From the NCBI RefSeq assembly GCF_024679245.1, contig NC_090195.1, forward strand, positions 3,786,300 to 3,850,299: DNA of 64,000 nt. Direction: 5' to 3'. How positions within the stretch are numbered: position 1 is the first letter of the stretch; each line of letters opens with the position of its first letter. The position numbers and the translations under genes are program-made. The stretch comes from Pseudorasbora parva. Lineage: Eukaryota > Chordata > Actinopteri > Cypriniformes > Gobionidae. The notes under the pieces are model-generated. The model worked only from the letters and a program-made list of their open reading frames with translations, searched no databases and was not told the DNA's origin. Shown one piece after another: positions 27,579-39,031 of this stretch.

Positions 27579-28427
27579 GTGGATCCTTCCCAAGCAGGTC
27601 AATTTGACCACCATAGGAATTAATGGGATGCGAGGAATGCTTTACTACTCATAAAAACCTAAAAATTCTCAAAATTCAAACTACAAATGCTAAAACTTTA
27701 CCAAAAAAGTATTTTATAATGTCTACATGAATGCATTTTGAAGAACTGACTAAATATAACTAAATATACAAATAAAATTAATTATTTATGTCTTATTTAA
27801 TTCTATAAACTAGCCTGATGTGGTCATACTCAACTCTAGTCAGAATATGAGTCTGATGCTCCATTGGGCAGTGATTATGGGGCGTGTTTCAACCGAACCA
27901 GGAAAGACATCAATTGGATAGACCAACAACCAATCAGAGCAACGAAGCGACGTCAACAGAGCTCAACTGCACTGTGTTGCCAAGTTCACATTTTTTTCCA
28001 CGGGTTGTTTTCTATGTCCACGGGTTGAAGCAACTATTATGTGATATATAGACCAATGAGTGCAAATTTTAGCAGGAACCTCGCCAAAATAACACACATT
28101 TTACCCCCAAATGCCATTTTTACCACAAAAAGGTTCATAGTAGAACCTTAAGGTACGCATTTGTACTCAAAGGTACTAATATGCACCTTTTAGGAGTAAA
28201 AAAGGTACAAAGATGTCCTTTTAAGGGTACTGCCCCAGCGACAAGCTGTTGTACCCCTAAAGGTACAATTTTGGCACCCTCTTTTTCTGTGATAAATTAA
28301 AATAAGCAGATAACATCACCGTTTTCTCCAGAACAGCCAAATCAAATTTTGTTGCAATATTGTCCTGTTTAACACTGTGAAGCTGCTTTGAAACAATTAT
28401 CATTGTAAAAGCGCGATATAAATAAAG

Positions 28428-28469
<42 letters not shown>

Positions 28470-28700
28470 ATTATTTTTCCACAAGAGGTCGACAAAGACA
28501 CCCAATGTAAGATATTTTGAGATTAATTAACAGAGTTATGCATGAAAGTGTATTATTGATAAAATCTAGTAATTTAAAGGTAAATTTAAAAAAAATGCAT
28601 TACAAATATTATCAAAATTAAATGAAATAAGCTTTCTGGACAAAGAAAATTAAGTCTAATTTTAGGGCTTCGGGTCATTTTGACCCACGAGGGAAGGATT
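27579..28700. mobile_element. Probable composite element with GGTCAATTTGACC-type ends
   Basis: GATCCTTCCCAAGCAGGTCA at the left and, inverted, ATCCTTCCCTCGTGGGTCAA at the right match roughly four bases in five. Between them lie a repeat with alternating AAGGTAC phrases (28,120-28,275) and a LINE 3' tail ending in (GATT)n (28,365-28,469). So this is probably one element hit by others. Confidence 0.45.
28365..28469 (+). mobile_element. LINE 3' tail ending in a (GATT)n tract
   Basis: GAAGCTGCTTTGAAACAATT followed by GCGATATAAATAAAGTTGAT and about nine GATT units is the standard 3' terminus of an L2-like fish LINE. It is 5'-truncated. Confidence 0.75.
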
Positions 28701-29879
28701 TGTTACAAAGTGCGATGGGAAGGATGAGGGTTGAGTGAAAGCAACTTTCATTGGTATGTCTTAAAATATGTCGGTACCATTGTTTTGTCTTTAGATGCAC
28801 GCTAGTAATGTTTATAAAAGCTACTTAAATGTCCTAATTTAACTAAGGGCTAATCTGTGTTTGTAAATCCAGGCCATAATATTATTAGTTACTGCAGTTA
28901 TTAATGCAAAACAACAGTAATTTTATGATTAAATTAGATTTATGATTAAAATCCCCCCCACTTTCTGCAGAACTTACCTCTTAAATGTTAGTCTGCAGCC
29001 TGTGAAGAAAGAACATTGCCCTCTAGAGTCTTCTGCTCTCTTCCTTACACACACACACACCGGGCGAGCAAGCGTCGAGGGTGTTTTTAAATCACAGATC
29101 ATTGGTGTTGATGGTTCTGATAGTGGTTTGTCATGTCTACTGCCCCTGAGGACCGCTCACGTACGCACTAACAGAACCAAAACCAGCACGGATGAGACGT
29201 CAATGTGGATTTAATAAAGCGGTACGCCCCAGGCACATCTCCCCTGTGTCCAAAAAATGCGTACTTCGCTTTGACAGTTTGCATAAAACTGCATATCAAA
29301 TGAGAAAGCCTGACTCCTCTGTTTTATTTCACATTTACATTTTATGCACCTACTTTTTCTAAAATGTACTCATGATTAAATTGTACTTAAAGGTTTAAAT
29401 AAGGCTCTGCCTCTTGGCCACACCCACCTTCAATAAATCTACATATGGGCCGCAGTGGGAGGGAGGAGCCAAGACACTATTCTCAGCCGTAACTTCAACT
29501 CACTCACTCACCTCACAGTGTGACGGCAGAAGATGTGACGGCTTTAAAATGACTTTAAGTCAATCTGGGACGGTGATGCCCTCAGGAAGTGCGTGCGTCG
29601 TTTCAGCTAAATTACATTAGCACTTCCTGATGAACAGGATTATTATTACCACTACTTATCATTATTGCGTCAAATCAATTTGAGCTTAATTTGGCGTCTC
29701 AGTAAAGGGTCAGAATGTTTACATAAATTAGAGAAAACTGAAGAAAGAGTAGCCAATGTAAATAGTTTTTTTATGGATGCAGAGTACATTTTATCTGATA
29801 CCAATGGGCAATAATTATATTCTGATAATTTACCAATACAATGACTGATATTATACTGTACAATTTTTAAGATTTAAGT

Positions 29880-30300
29880 AGGCCAGAATTCATCAAATTG
29901 ATCGAAAGTGACAGTAAAGACATAATGTGGCAAAAGATTTCAAATATTTCCAAATGCTTTTGAACTTTTTGTTCATTAAAGAATAAAAAAGTTAATGATT
30001 TGCACAACAAAATGAAGCAGATCAAATGTTTTCAAAACTGATAATAATCAAACATTTTCTTCAGATCAGCATATAATTAATAATAATGATTTCTGTAGGA
30101 TCATGTGACACTGAAGACAGGAGTAATGACACTGAAAATTCAGCTTTGATCACAGATAGAAAACAATTATTTTTAAATAGTAGTAATATTTCATATTTTT
30201 ACTCTTTTTAATTAATCAAATGCAGGTTTGGTGAGCAGAAGAGACTTAATTTAAAAACATTTCATAATCATACACTAAACTTTGGGGTTCTTTTTTCAGT
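29880..30300 (+). repeat. Copy of the cyprinid dispersed repeat
   Basis: Contains GGATCATGTGACACTGAAGA and AAATTCAGCTTTGATCACAG and ends where the 53-bp array begins. The expected terminal phrase (GAATGGTAGTGTA) appears only at about 31,140, so the array and its flanks are inserted near its 3' end. Confidence 0.7.
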
Positions 30301-30667
30301 GTTTGGGTAGTTTTTGTGTCACTCAGATCCTGAGTCAGACGTAACAACCCAGTGGTTGGGTAGTTTTTGTGTCACTCAGATCCTGGGTCAGACGTAACAA
30401 CCCAGTGTTTGGGTAGTTTTTGTGTTACTCAGATCCTGGGTCAGATGTAACAACCCAGTGTTTGGGTAGTTTTTGTGTCACTCAGATCCTGGGTCAGACG
30501 TAACAACCCAGTGTTTGGGTAGTTTTTGTGTTACTCAGATCCTGGGTCAGACGTAACAACCCAGTGTTTGGGTAGTTTTTGTGTCACTCAGATCCTGGGT
30601 CAGACGTAACAACCCAGTGTTTGGGTAGTTTTTGTGTTACTCAGATCCTGGGTCAGACGTAACAACC
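30301..30667 (+). repeat. 53-bp tandem array, about seven units, with 106-bp higher order
   Basis: The unit begins GTTTGGGTAGTTTTTGTGT and ends GTAACAACCCAGT. From the second unit on, units alternate strictly between GTGTCAC and GTGTTAC, so the true repeated block is a 106-bp dimer. It lies within a sequence that ends AACCCAGTGTTTTTTAGAGG near 31,118, part of a mobile element of unknown class. Confidence 0.93.
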
Positions 30668-31396
30668 GAAGGGTTGAGTTATTTATTGCAGGAGTTTTTT
30701 TGCGATCTCTTCAGGAAAGAGCAGTGCAGCTCTGACAATTTGTTGCACGTCTTCTGTAAAATACAGGTTTGTGTACATTTTATTTTATCAATAAATTTGG
30801 TATTGTGCTGTATATTGTTTAATTTTATCCAAAGCCGGCACGAGATCCACCGCCGCTACAGCGAAAACGGAGACCGGTCGATTACACTTGAATTACTTCT
30901 AAATAAAATTTACACAGTGCCGCTAAAATTTACACAGTCCACCTATAAGTTAATCCGTAGACATTTATTCATGCATGCAGTAAAAAAAGCAAGTATTATA
31001 GTAAAAATGAATCAACTAGGCTGGGTTAAATAAACATCCCAATTTGCTGTCCTATATTTACCCAGCCCTTGGGTTGAAAACAACACAAATTTGAGTGTTT
31101 TTAACCCAGTGTTTTTTAGAGGGTACCAACCCAACCTTTCGAATGGTAGTGTAATTAGAAAATATACTTAAGATAAAAGCATATTGTGCATTGGTAGATT
31201 TTGAAACTGATAGACAGGAGAGTTGCAACATGTATTGCCAATGCTAATGCTGATATAATATGGCCAAATGTTGTCTGATTTATCGGCGTCTTAATGCTTC
31301 TCTAAAAGCACAGTACATCAATGACTGTCTTTAGGGCTTTTAAACATGATGAATATTGATGCGAGTGTTAATGAAATGCAAAACGTGAAGACTTAC

Positions 31397-31461
31397 TCCA
31401 TCAGTGTGTCCGTACTGAATACATCAGCATAACAGCCTGCAAACATCATGCCAGAGCCATC
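31397..31461 (-). CDS. Start-codon exon of an unrecognised gene (isoform A)
   Basis: A 65-bp - strand exon lies between an excellent acceptor (CTTTCTCTCAG before 31,461) and donor (GATGGA/GTAAGT). Translation from the ATG at 31,449 gives MMFAGCYADVFSTDTLM plus two bases (GA). The next exon begins with the single base that completes Glu. An upstream ATG at 31,460 opens a four-codon frame (MALA) whose TGA overlaps the start codon, a possible translational brake. I do not recognise the protein and assign no function. Support comes from splice-site quality and phase agreement with the exon at 20,332. Confidence 0.6.
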
Positions 31462-32369
31462 CTGAGAGAAAGAGACAGAAAGACACTGTTTGTTCATGTT
31501 CACACGCAGGAAAAGAGGAAGCGTCCCTAGAGCTGTTCCTCTTCACCTTTAAATGATGTTCGCAAACAATAAGCTGCTTTACAACCTGAACTACACAATG
31601 ATAAACAGGAAGACTATTGTTTATTATGGATAGGAAAAAAAATGATCTGTGTGTTATATTTTATCTTGGACATGCTGTTTCAAACAGCATAAATAATCAA
31701 TATTGTCTCATAATTATATACTAATGCATTTTTTTATATGAAACTTATATGAAAAGCATTTACAGTGGCCAAAAGGTATGTCCGGAGTTGCTTTACGTTC
31801 GATTAAACCATCAAAATATGACAAAATATTAACAAATATTAAAAAAATATTATTTTGTATAAATTTGTTTATAAATATTTACTGTTAAAAAAACAGTAAA
31901 ATTAGTTGAGGTATGTATTTGACAAAAATAGTTGGCACAGTTACAGGTTATATAAAAGCTCACATGAAAAAGCATACATTGGCTACAACATAATCAGTTA
32001 TTAATATTTCATTGGTTCTCTCGTTTCTCTCATAATTTCTTTGTATAATGAAAATTATCTCATTGTGTTATCTATAAGTTTCATTGTGTTATTATCACAA
32101 ATCAAACAATTGACTACAAGCGCAACTACACAATATGCCTACAAAATCTTATTTTTAGTAATATCTGATTAAATGTCATGTGCATAAACCGGACATCACT
32201 TTTGGCCACTAATGTCGCACACAAAAAACACAAAACAGAAGGGATTTCAATTTACATGAACCTTTGTACAGGAAACAGATTTGTATTACCATGCATGCTT
32301 TTCTTGTAGGAAACATCCTTACATCCTGGATGTTGCATCATTGTGTGTGTGTGTGCGTGTGTGCGTGTG

Positions 32370-32419
<50 letters not shown>

Positions 32420-32835
32420 GTAAGCCCTTAGGAAGCAGAAAACAGTCGTACTCCAGCGTCTCTACAAGTTCAAACAGAGTCGCAGCTCGACGTGTACAGA
32501 TGCTCTTTGCGTGACTGAAACCTCCTCATCATATGCTTTACAAATCTCTCATTCAAATGATCACCCGCGTTAACCTTCCGCTGATATTTACGGGATAATG
32601 TAATCCAGTGAGTCACCCACCTGACAGCTCATCATCACTGCCTCCCTCAACGCTCACTTTCCCCGCGCCCGTGACTCACTTCTCTGAATGTCAGCGAGAA
32701 TTAAAAGGGTCGACTTCACCATCCATGTAATGATTCACAAGCTGAACAGAATGAATGGAGGAAATGACACACTTCATATCAGCTCATTTCCTGTGGAACT
32801 GGACAAATGCATCTCAATCCAATGCCTCCCACTCA

Positions 32836-32875
<40 letters not shown>

Positions 32876-32936
32876 CTGGGATCCAAACTCACAGGCAACA
32901 ATAGCAGCCCTTTCCTTCAGTCACTATGGGCATATA

Positions 32937-32978
<42 letters not shown>

Positions 32979-34378
32979 TGTGTGTGTGTAAGCATCCTTT
33001 TCCTGACCCTGCTGTATGCAGGACACACCTTACCATCTGACTTCCTCACACTCTCAACCTGCGATTCCACTGACCCAAACAAACACACACACACACACTT
33101 GATATTCATTTATAATTGTATTCTCTGATTAGTATATTTTGTTGTGCATTTTTTATTTTGGTAACTTGGGGCCAACTGCACAAAACTACAATAAGAGATT
33201 AAGTCGGGATATCTTGGTGATCCTGGCTCAATGTATCCGCTAATATACAGTTATCTTTTGTTATCATTATTGTTCTTGGTGTGAGTGTGCCTTCAGGGTA
33301 CGTTTATACGACATCGGTGTACTACATTTTGCATACAGATGACAAGATCACCAAGATATCCCGGCTTAATCCCTTATCCTAGTTTTGTGTAATAGGCCCT
33401 TGGTGGTGCAATATTTTCATTATTGTTTGTTGATGTACTGTTAAATGTATTTTTGATATGTTTCTGTAATTATGTTGTGATTAGTGTGTGTTAGGAGATG
33501 GTACATCTCAAGGGGTTAATTCTACTAATGGCGTGTTTACTTGGCTATAGGAACATCCTCCTTTATGATTTTTGACATCAATGAACTGTTGTTTGTTTAT
33601 GCAGGTCAATGACGCGTGTTATTGTCCAGATCAATTAAGTTATTCAATTCATACATACAATGGCTTGTTTGATCTTTAGTTGACCTAAATACAATAAACT
33701 AGCAGAGGAAAGAAATGACTTGAATATGATGAACATGTTAACAAATTAAAAGCAGTTTTAAAATGTCTTATCTTCACAATCAAAATAAGTGGTATAAACT
33801 GTCTGAGAATTTTGTAATTCTTGAAAAAAAAAATGTTTTACTCATATATACATAATTGAAATATTAATTATTAAAATATAAAAAATACGGTAGATAAGCA
33901 ACAGACCAATTATGTAGAAAAATTATAAATCATAATTGGAAAAGTGTTTTATCCAAATAACGTTCGGTGTGTGATGTCATAAAAATAAAGTGATGCCATT
34001 CTGATGTCATGTGAAATAATTAACTGTGATATGATCACAGAGGCCATTAATTTCATATATATAACGTTATATATACACGCATGTGACACACAAACAAAAA
34101 CATTTGATCTAAAAACACAAAAAGTCCTTAAAAACAGACTTCTTCACAGAAAATTTGAATTTATATTGGTGTGTGGCTGCAACTGTGTGATAGTTTGTAA
34201 AGGCAAAGCGACATCTGATCGCCATGACAACCGCTGAACACGAGCGCGCAAAACAAAAATCTCGCAAAAACAAAATCGCCTTTATTTACTAAACCAGCTT
34301 CAGATTTGACAACAACAATCTCACTGCTGATAACAACAAACACGGTCAGTTAAATGGACGTCGGGTAAACACACGCTT
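31462..34378. other. Intronic DNA of the minus-strand gene with microsatellites
   Basis: No additional exon found. It holds (GT)n at about 32,342-32,414, (CA)n at about 32,836-32,868, (GA)n at about 32,939-32,976 and the MITE at 33,169. The remainder is AT-rich. Confidence 0.4.
33169..33399. mobile_element. MITE with about 54-bp inverted ends and 3-bp duplication
   Basis: The left arm GGGCCAACTGCACAAAACTA and the right arm, inverted GGGCCTATTACACAAAACTA, continue as inverted copies to GATATCTTGGTGATC. TTG precedes and follows. A 3-bp duplication is typical of PIF/Harbinger-type elements, though those usually use TWA. No coding capacity. Confidence 0.8.
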
Positions 34379-34380
34379 AC

Positions 34381-34560
34381 CTTCAACACAAAGAGGTCGG
34401 TGAGTTTCCCAAACTCCAATCGCCTCAGTCAAAGTGCGAAAGTTTTGAACTCCTCAGGTCTGATATTCCTCGGATCTCTCTCGGAGTCTCTTCTGATTCC
34501 ATCGAGGATAGCATAAAGCACCGGTCTCACTAAGATATCACTGTCCACTCACTTGTTGCC
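34381..34560 (-). other. Noncoding first exon of an unrecognised minus-strand gene
   Basis: On the - strand a strong donor (GAAG/GTAAGC, GT at 34,379-34,380) ends a stretch in which all three frames contain stops, so it is 5' UTR. GC-rich, CpG-containing DNA extends upstream to about 34,720, as expected for a promoter. It would splice to the exon at 31,461, the next plausible - strand acceptor. The 5' boundary is a guess. Confidence 0.4.
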
Positions 34561-35089
34561 TGTATCTCTAAACAGTGTGAACTGCCTACTGGGGCTACAT
34601 TTTGGGCATCAAATGTTACTAATAATAACCGTTCCTCTGAGCCGCCAACTTCTCTTCCTCGAGGGGGCGCGCGGCCGCTCAAAAAGCCGAGCTCGTCTAT
34701 TCGCCTCAGGCAGATTTCGAGATGGTTTGTGCCTTATTGCGAGATTTATACACTTTAAAGTATAATCGTTTAAATCGTATTATTCCAAAGATGCATATTT
34801 GACATTTAAATAACTATAATTGCTGCTTAAATAGCTATGAATGAATCTAAAACAATGAAAGCCCGCGCTGAGAAACGTAACATGTACCACGTGACAACGC
34901 CATCGCCTTGGGTCTTCATAAATATATCTTTATATTAATATTAATTATTTTATGAATACAAAGGAGATAAATATCTTAAATATACTTTTGCTTGTGTATT
35001 AATATTAAATGCATAACATTTTATTCTGCATTAGTATATAATGTTTTATTTATTCTGTAGGTACTGTTATTATCTAAACGCTAAATAGG

Positions 35090-35090
<1 letters not shown>

Positions 35091-35146
<56 letters not shown>
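35091..35146 (+). repeat. (TA)n microsatellite
   Basis: Pure TA run of about 28 units. Similar runs are at 49,363-49,412 and 61,158-61,210. Confidence 0.97.
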
Positions 35147-35149
<3 letters not shown>

Positions 35150-35337
35150 ACCCATTTTATAGACTTGAATTAAATAGAAAATACAGAGAGTTATTATTTA
35201 TTACGATTTGATCGTATCTGACCAATCACGAAAACCTCTGTCCGTTAAGCCCCGCCCACGATTTACAGAACGTCATGTTAACTTCCGTTCTAGCAGCTTA
35301 TTCTATTTATGCGGGTTTTAAAACTTTCTCATTCATG

Positions 35338-35413
<76 letters not shown>

Positions 35414-36010
35414 ATTCAATTCAGCTTTATTGGCATGACTGTCGGATAGTACAATGTTGCCAAAGCATTAAACATGTAAGAAGTTATAGAGGTATAGATA
35501 TCTAAATACAAAATATAATTAAAGAAGAAGAAAAAAAAAGAAAAAAACATATACTTTGCTATATTGTAAATATATTATGACATAACTCAATCGGTTGTAA
35601 AATACAGGGTAAATGGTTCCAGAGAGCAGTGAAGAGACTAAAGAGGGTTCAGCCTTTGTCCCTCATGATATGGCAGGAGGACACATACTGTGCTGCCAAG
35701 TGGATACATTTCTCTTTTTCTCCTAAGATATAACACAGTTTGGCGATGTCACTTGCTGGAATTCGGGGAACATTTGAGTGATTTGGGTGAAGTAAATTTT
35801 CTGATGTTTTTATATTTGCTGCACTGTGTGAGGAAGTGCAGCTCGTCCTCTACGACTCCATCAGGGCAGTGTGAGCACAGTCTGAGCTCTCTGGCTCTCC
35901 AGCTCTGCTTGTGTCGGCCCGTCTCCACACTCAGACTGTGCTCACTCAAACGATACTTCGTCAGGAGTTTTCTCTGACGATAGTCTTTAATTTGGATCAG
36001 GTAAGGTGCC

Positions 36011-36071
<61 letters not shown>
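35338..36071 (-). mobile_element. 5'-truncated LINE fragment bracketed by (CT)n arrays
   Basis: On the - strand, 36,012 to 35,749 encodes a reverse-transcriptase C-terminal tail with a C-x2-C...H-F-L-x3-C zinc-like motif (LCSHC and HFLTQC). The 3' UTR continues to about 35,407 and ends AATAAAGCTGAATTGAATTG, a typical LINE tail. Pure (CT)n tracts lie at 35,338-35,407 and 36,017-36,071, directly at both ends. The protein part is a short remnant of ORF2 only. Confidence 0.75.
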
Positions 36072-36074
<3 letters not shown>

Positions 36075-36937
36075 ATCTCGTTTTAATTTGATGTGACACG
36101 TTCAAACAAGTTTTGCTTCGTAACGAGATTTTAATTGTTAGCCTATCATTTGATTTTGATATATGGTTAATTGTTCAATTATGTGCACTTTTGAATAGAT
36201 TAAATCTTGATGAATAAAGTTCTCTTTAAGTTATTTGTACTGGAACAAAGATTTTTTTTTTAACGTAGTCTACATACATATTTAATCAGAAATAGTTTTT
36301 GGAGAAATATAATCTAAAATATTTGGCATGAATGGCAGCAGTAGTTGGGACAGTAATTTGTTAAACATAAAAATACAAAATGGACGCATTATAATTGATA
36401 GTATGATTTTTAAAGTTCCTACCCTGCCAGCATTTTAACATTTATTCATGGGTGACATGAACATTTCAACTAATTTAGGGGTTTCACTAAGCTTTTACAA
36501 CTTTTTTGCATTAGTTTTTGGTGCAACAAGATGCAAAGACTTATCTTGATTTTAAAAAATTTTATGAAAGTTTTGTTCTAAATTGATGTGTGGGGACAAC
36601 CCAAAGGTAGAGAAATCCTGGGATATTTAATATTTCCTTGCACGTGATATTTCATACAAGTTTAAATGCACTAGGTGACCTGGAATTACCAGGATTAAAT
36701 CAGTCCACATGCTGCTTTAAGAACAGACTGATAAAAACATGAGAAATGCCACTGGAACGGTTTCTGAAACTGGGAAAGAAGTTTGTAGGATTTACTTTTT
36801 TTTCCCACGCCACCAAGATCTGGATTAGTACAAAGTCCTCTCAAGTGGAGGATCACTGCACCAAATAGATTTGATTTCTGTTATTATTCTATGACCCCAT
36901 TAGTTATTCTCTGTCTGATAAATGTTTATGGATAAAA

Positions 36938-37602
36938 TACAGAGATCGGGCATAACATTATGACCACTGACAGGTGAAGTGAATAACACAGATTGTCTCT
37001 TCATCACGGCACATGTTAGTGGGTGGGATATATTAGGCAGCAAGTGAATATTTTGTCCTCAGAGTTGATGAAAAAATGCATGCAGGAAGCAAGAAAAATG
37101 GGCAAGCGTAAGGATTTGAGCGAGTTTGACAAGGGCCAGATTGTGACGGCTAGACGACTGGGTCAGAGCATCTCCAAAACTGCAGCTCTTGTGGGCTGTT
37201 CCCGGTCTGCAGTGGTCAGTATCTATCAAAAGTGCTCCAAGGAAGAACACATGGCCCCAGGATGCATTATGGGAAGAAGGCAAGCCGGCAGAGGCAAGTG
37301 TGATCCTTTGGACAATGTTCTTGGGTCCTGCCATCCATGTGGATGTTACTTTGACACGTACCACCTACCTTAACATCTGTGGGATGTGCTGAACAAAAAT
37401 GTCCGATTCATGGAGGCCCCACCTCGCAACTTACAGGACTTAAAGGATCTGCTGCTAACATCTTGGTGCCAGATACCACAGCACACCTTCGGGGTCTAGT
37501 GGATGTCTTGATGGGTCAGGGCTGTTTTGGCAGCAAAAGGTATAGGTAATATACCTTATTATAACACAATATTAGGTCATAATGTTATGCCTGATCGGTG
37601 TA
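36938..37602 (+). mobile_element. Tc1/mariner element with large internal deletion
   Basis: Ends of the form TACA...ATCGGGCATAACATTATGACC (left) and its inverted match at the right abut TA dinucleotides (36,938 and 37,601), the Tc1/mariner target. At 665 bp it is about half the size of an intact element. It retains both ends of the transposase gene but not the catalytic centre. Confidence 0.9.
37098..37550 (+). pseudogene. Deleted Tc1-like transposase
   Basis: From 37,098 the reading [20 protein letters not shown] and on is the N-terminal paired-like DNA-binding helix-turn-helix of Tc1 transposases. At about 37,410-37,545 a C-terminal piece appears (for example NLQDLKDLLLTSWCQIPQHT). The DDE catalytic core between them is missing, so it cannot be active. 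It lies between the presumptive promoters of the two genes. Confidence 0.88.
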
Positions 37603-38689
37603 ATTATCATTACATACTCATTTAGACCAAAGACATTTAAATGTATGTCTCCCTCTAAACTATATATTTAATTAATTAGCCTTTTTTTTTTTTTCATTCT
37701 TTCCAAATGAGAATAAACCATAACTTATAATCAGTATATACACAACTCAATGCTTGCTCTATCAAGAACACAAATATTGGGGTAAAGAAAATAATTGTCC
37801 CAAAACTTCCACTGTTCACCACTAGATGGGGCACTTGAAACGTCTGATACATTTTTAGGCTAATGCTGTACAACAGTACTGCCGTTCCCCACTAGAAGTC
37901 GCTTTTCACCGTCTCAAGCGGTCTCGAGTCACTTCTTTGCTTATTAAAGTGAAACTACAGTATGTACATGTACTTTATTAATCATGATTTAGAGTTTCAT
38001 AGGAAATATTTCCTCAAATTATTGAACATGTGATATAGTATGAGAATAAAGTATTAAACATTTTTATTTAGATATATAAATAAAGCTTATTTATATATCT
38101 AATCTTATCCTTTTGTAATTTACATCAGGATCAGTTTCGCTTTTGGCACATTTGTTGACGAAACCGACTTATTTAACCGCGTCCGACCCCAGGCTGTCTC
38201 GAAATATTCAAGCTTTAAATATTATTGATCCTGTTTATCCTCTTCATATACTCCTAAATTCGAAGACACATAAAATATCTTACTGTCGTTTAATATAATG
38301 TATGTAAAATATTGTTCAGACGCTGATGTCACGTGATAGCTGTTACTTTTCATTGCGCTGATCAGATGGACCAATCACAGTCGATTGATGGTAGGATGAA
38401 CATTAAAAAATATATATTTTTTAGACACTGCCGATTTACATTTAAGATTAAGTTTTTTTAATTAAATTAGTAGATTTTAACATATACAGTTTTCATTAAA
38501 CAAATATTTAAAAACAAATTGGAACTGAATGCGTCTCAACGAGAATACAATTTTTCTGGGCCGCCAAGCGCCCCCCTGTGCGTATCCTAGGAAACACTTA
38601 CTGGCCGACAACATTTGTGGTCCAATAAGAATGTTACCTTTCTCTCCAATACACACAAGGCATTTTGGGAAACGAGTTTCAGAAATCCG

Positions 38690-39031
38690 TATTCTGAACG
38701 CGAGTTGCGCCATCTGACCAGCGCAGCGCCGCGATCGAGCGCGGATTTACGCCGATTGCGTAGTGATCGGTTTCTTGTGATTATTACCGTGGAGCATGAG
38801 GAACCCTGCGAGATTAATGCAGTAGATCAAACCAGCCAGATCACACAATAACCTATCCACGTAACGAGCATGGATCGGCGGAAAAAGCAGCTCGTGGAGA
38901 GTGAAGACGCGTATTTATGAAGGGTTTGGGGAATAAATAGCTCATTCCGGACCAAAGAAGGGAAAGTTAAACGGGCAAATCAAGGAAGACAAGATCAGAT
39001 CGGTCCATCGGTGTCTGCCTGTGCTTCACGA
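38690..39031 (+). promoter_or_regulatory. capn15: GC-rich promoter and noncoding leader exon, probably capn15
   Basis: A CpG-dense patch (about 38,710-38,760) sits in otherwise AT-rich DNA. A G/A-rich stretch without a useful start codon follows and ends at a strong donor (CACGA/GTAAGA, GT at 39,032). This looks like a 5' UTR first exon on the + strand. The next + strand gene is capn15, so intron 1 would be about 22 kb, or about 5 kb if it joins the exon at 44,098. The transcription start cannot be placed exactly. Confidence 0.45.

Noticed and set aside
30632..31033. 133-codon frame on the + strand
   Set aside because: Starts within the 53-bp array and crosses repeat sequence; no recognisable protein.
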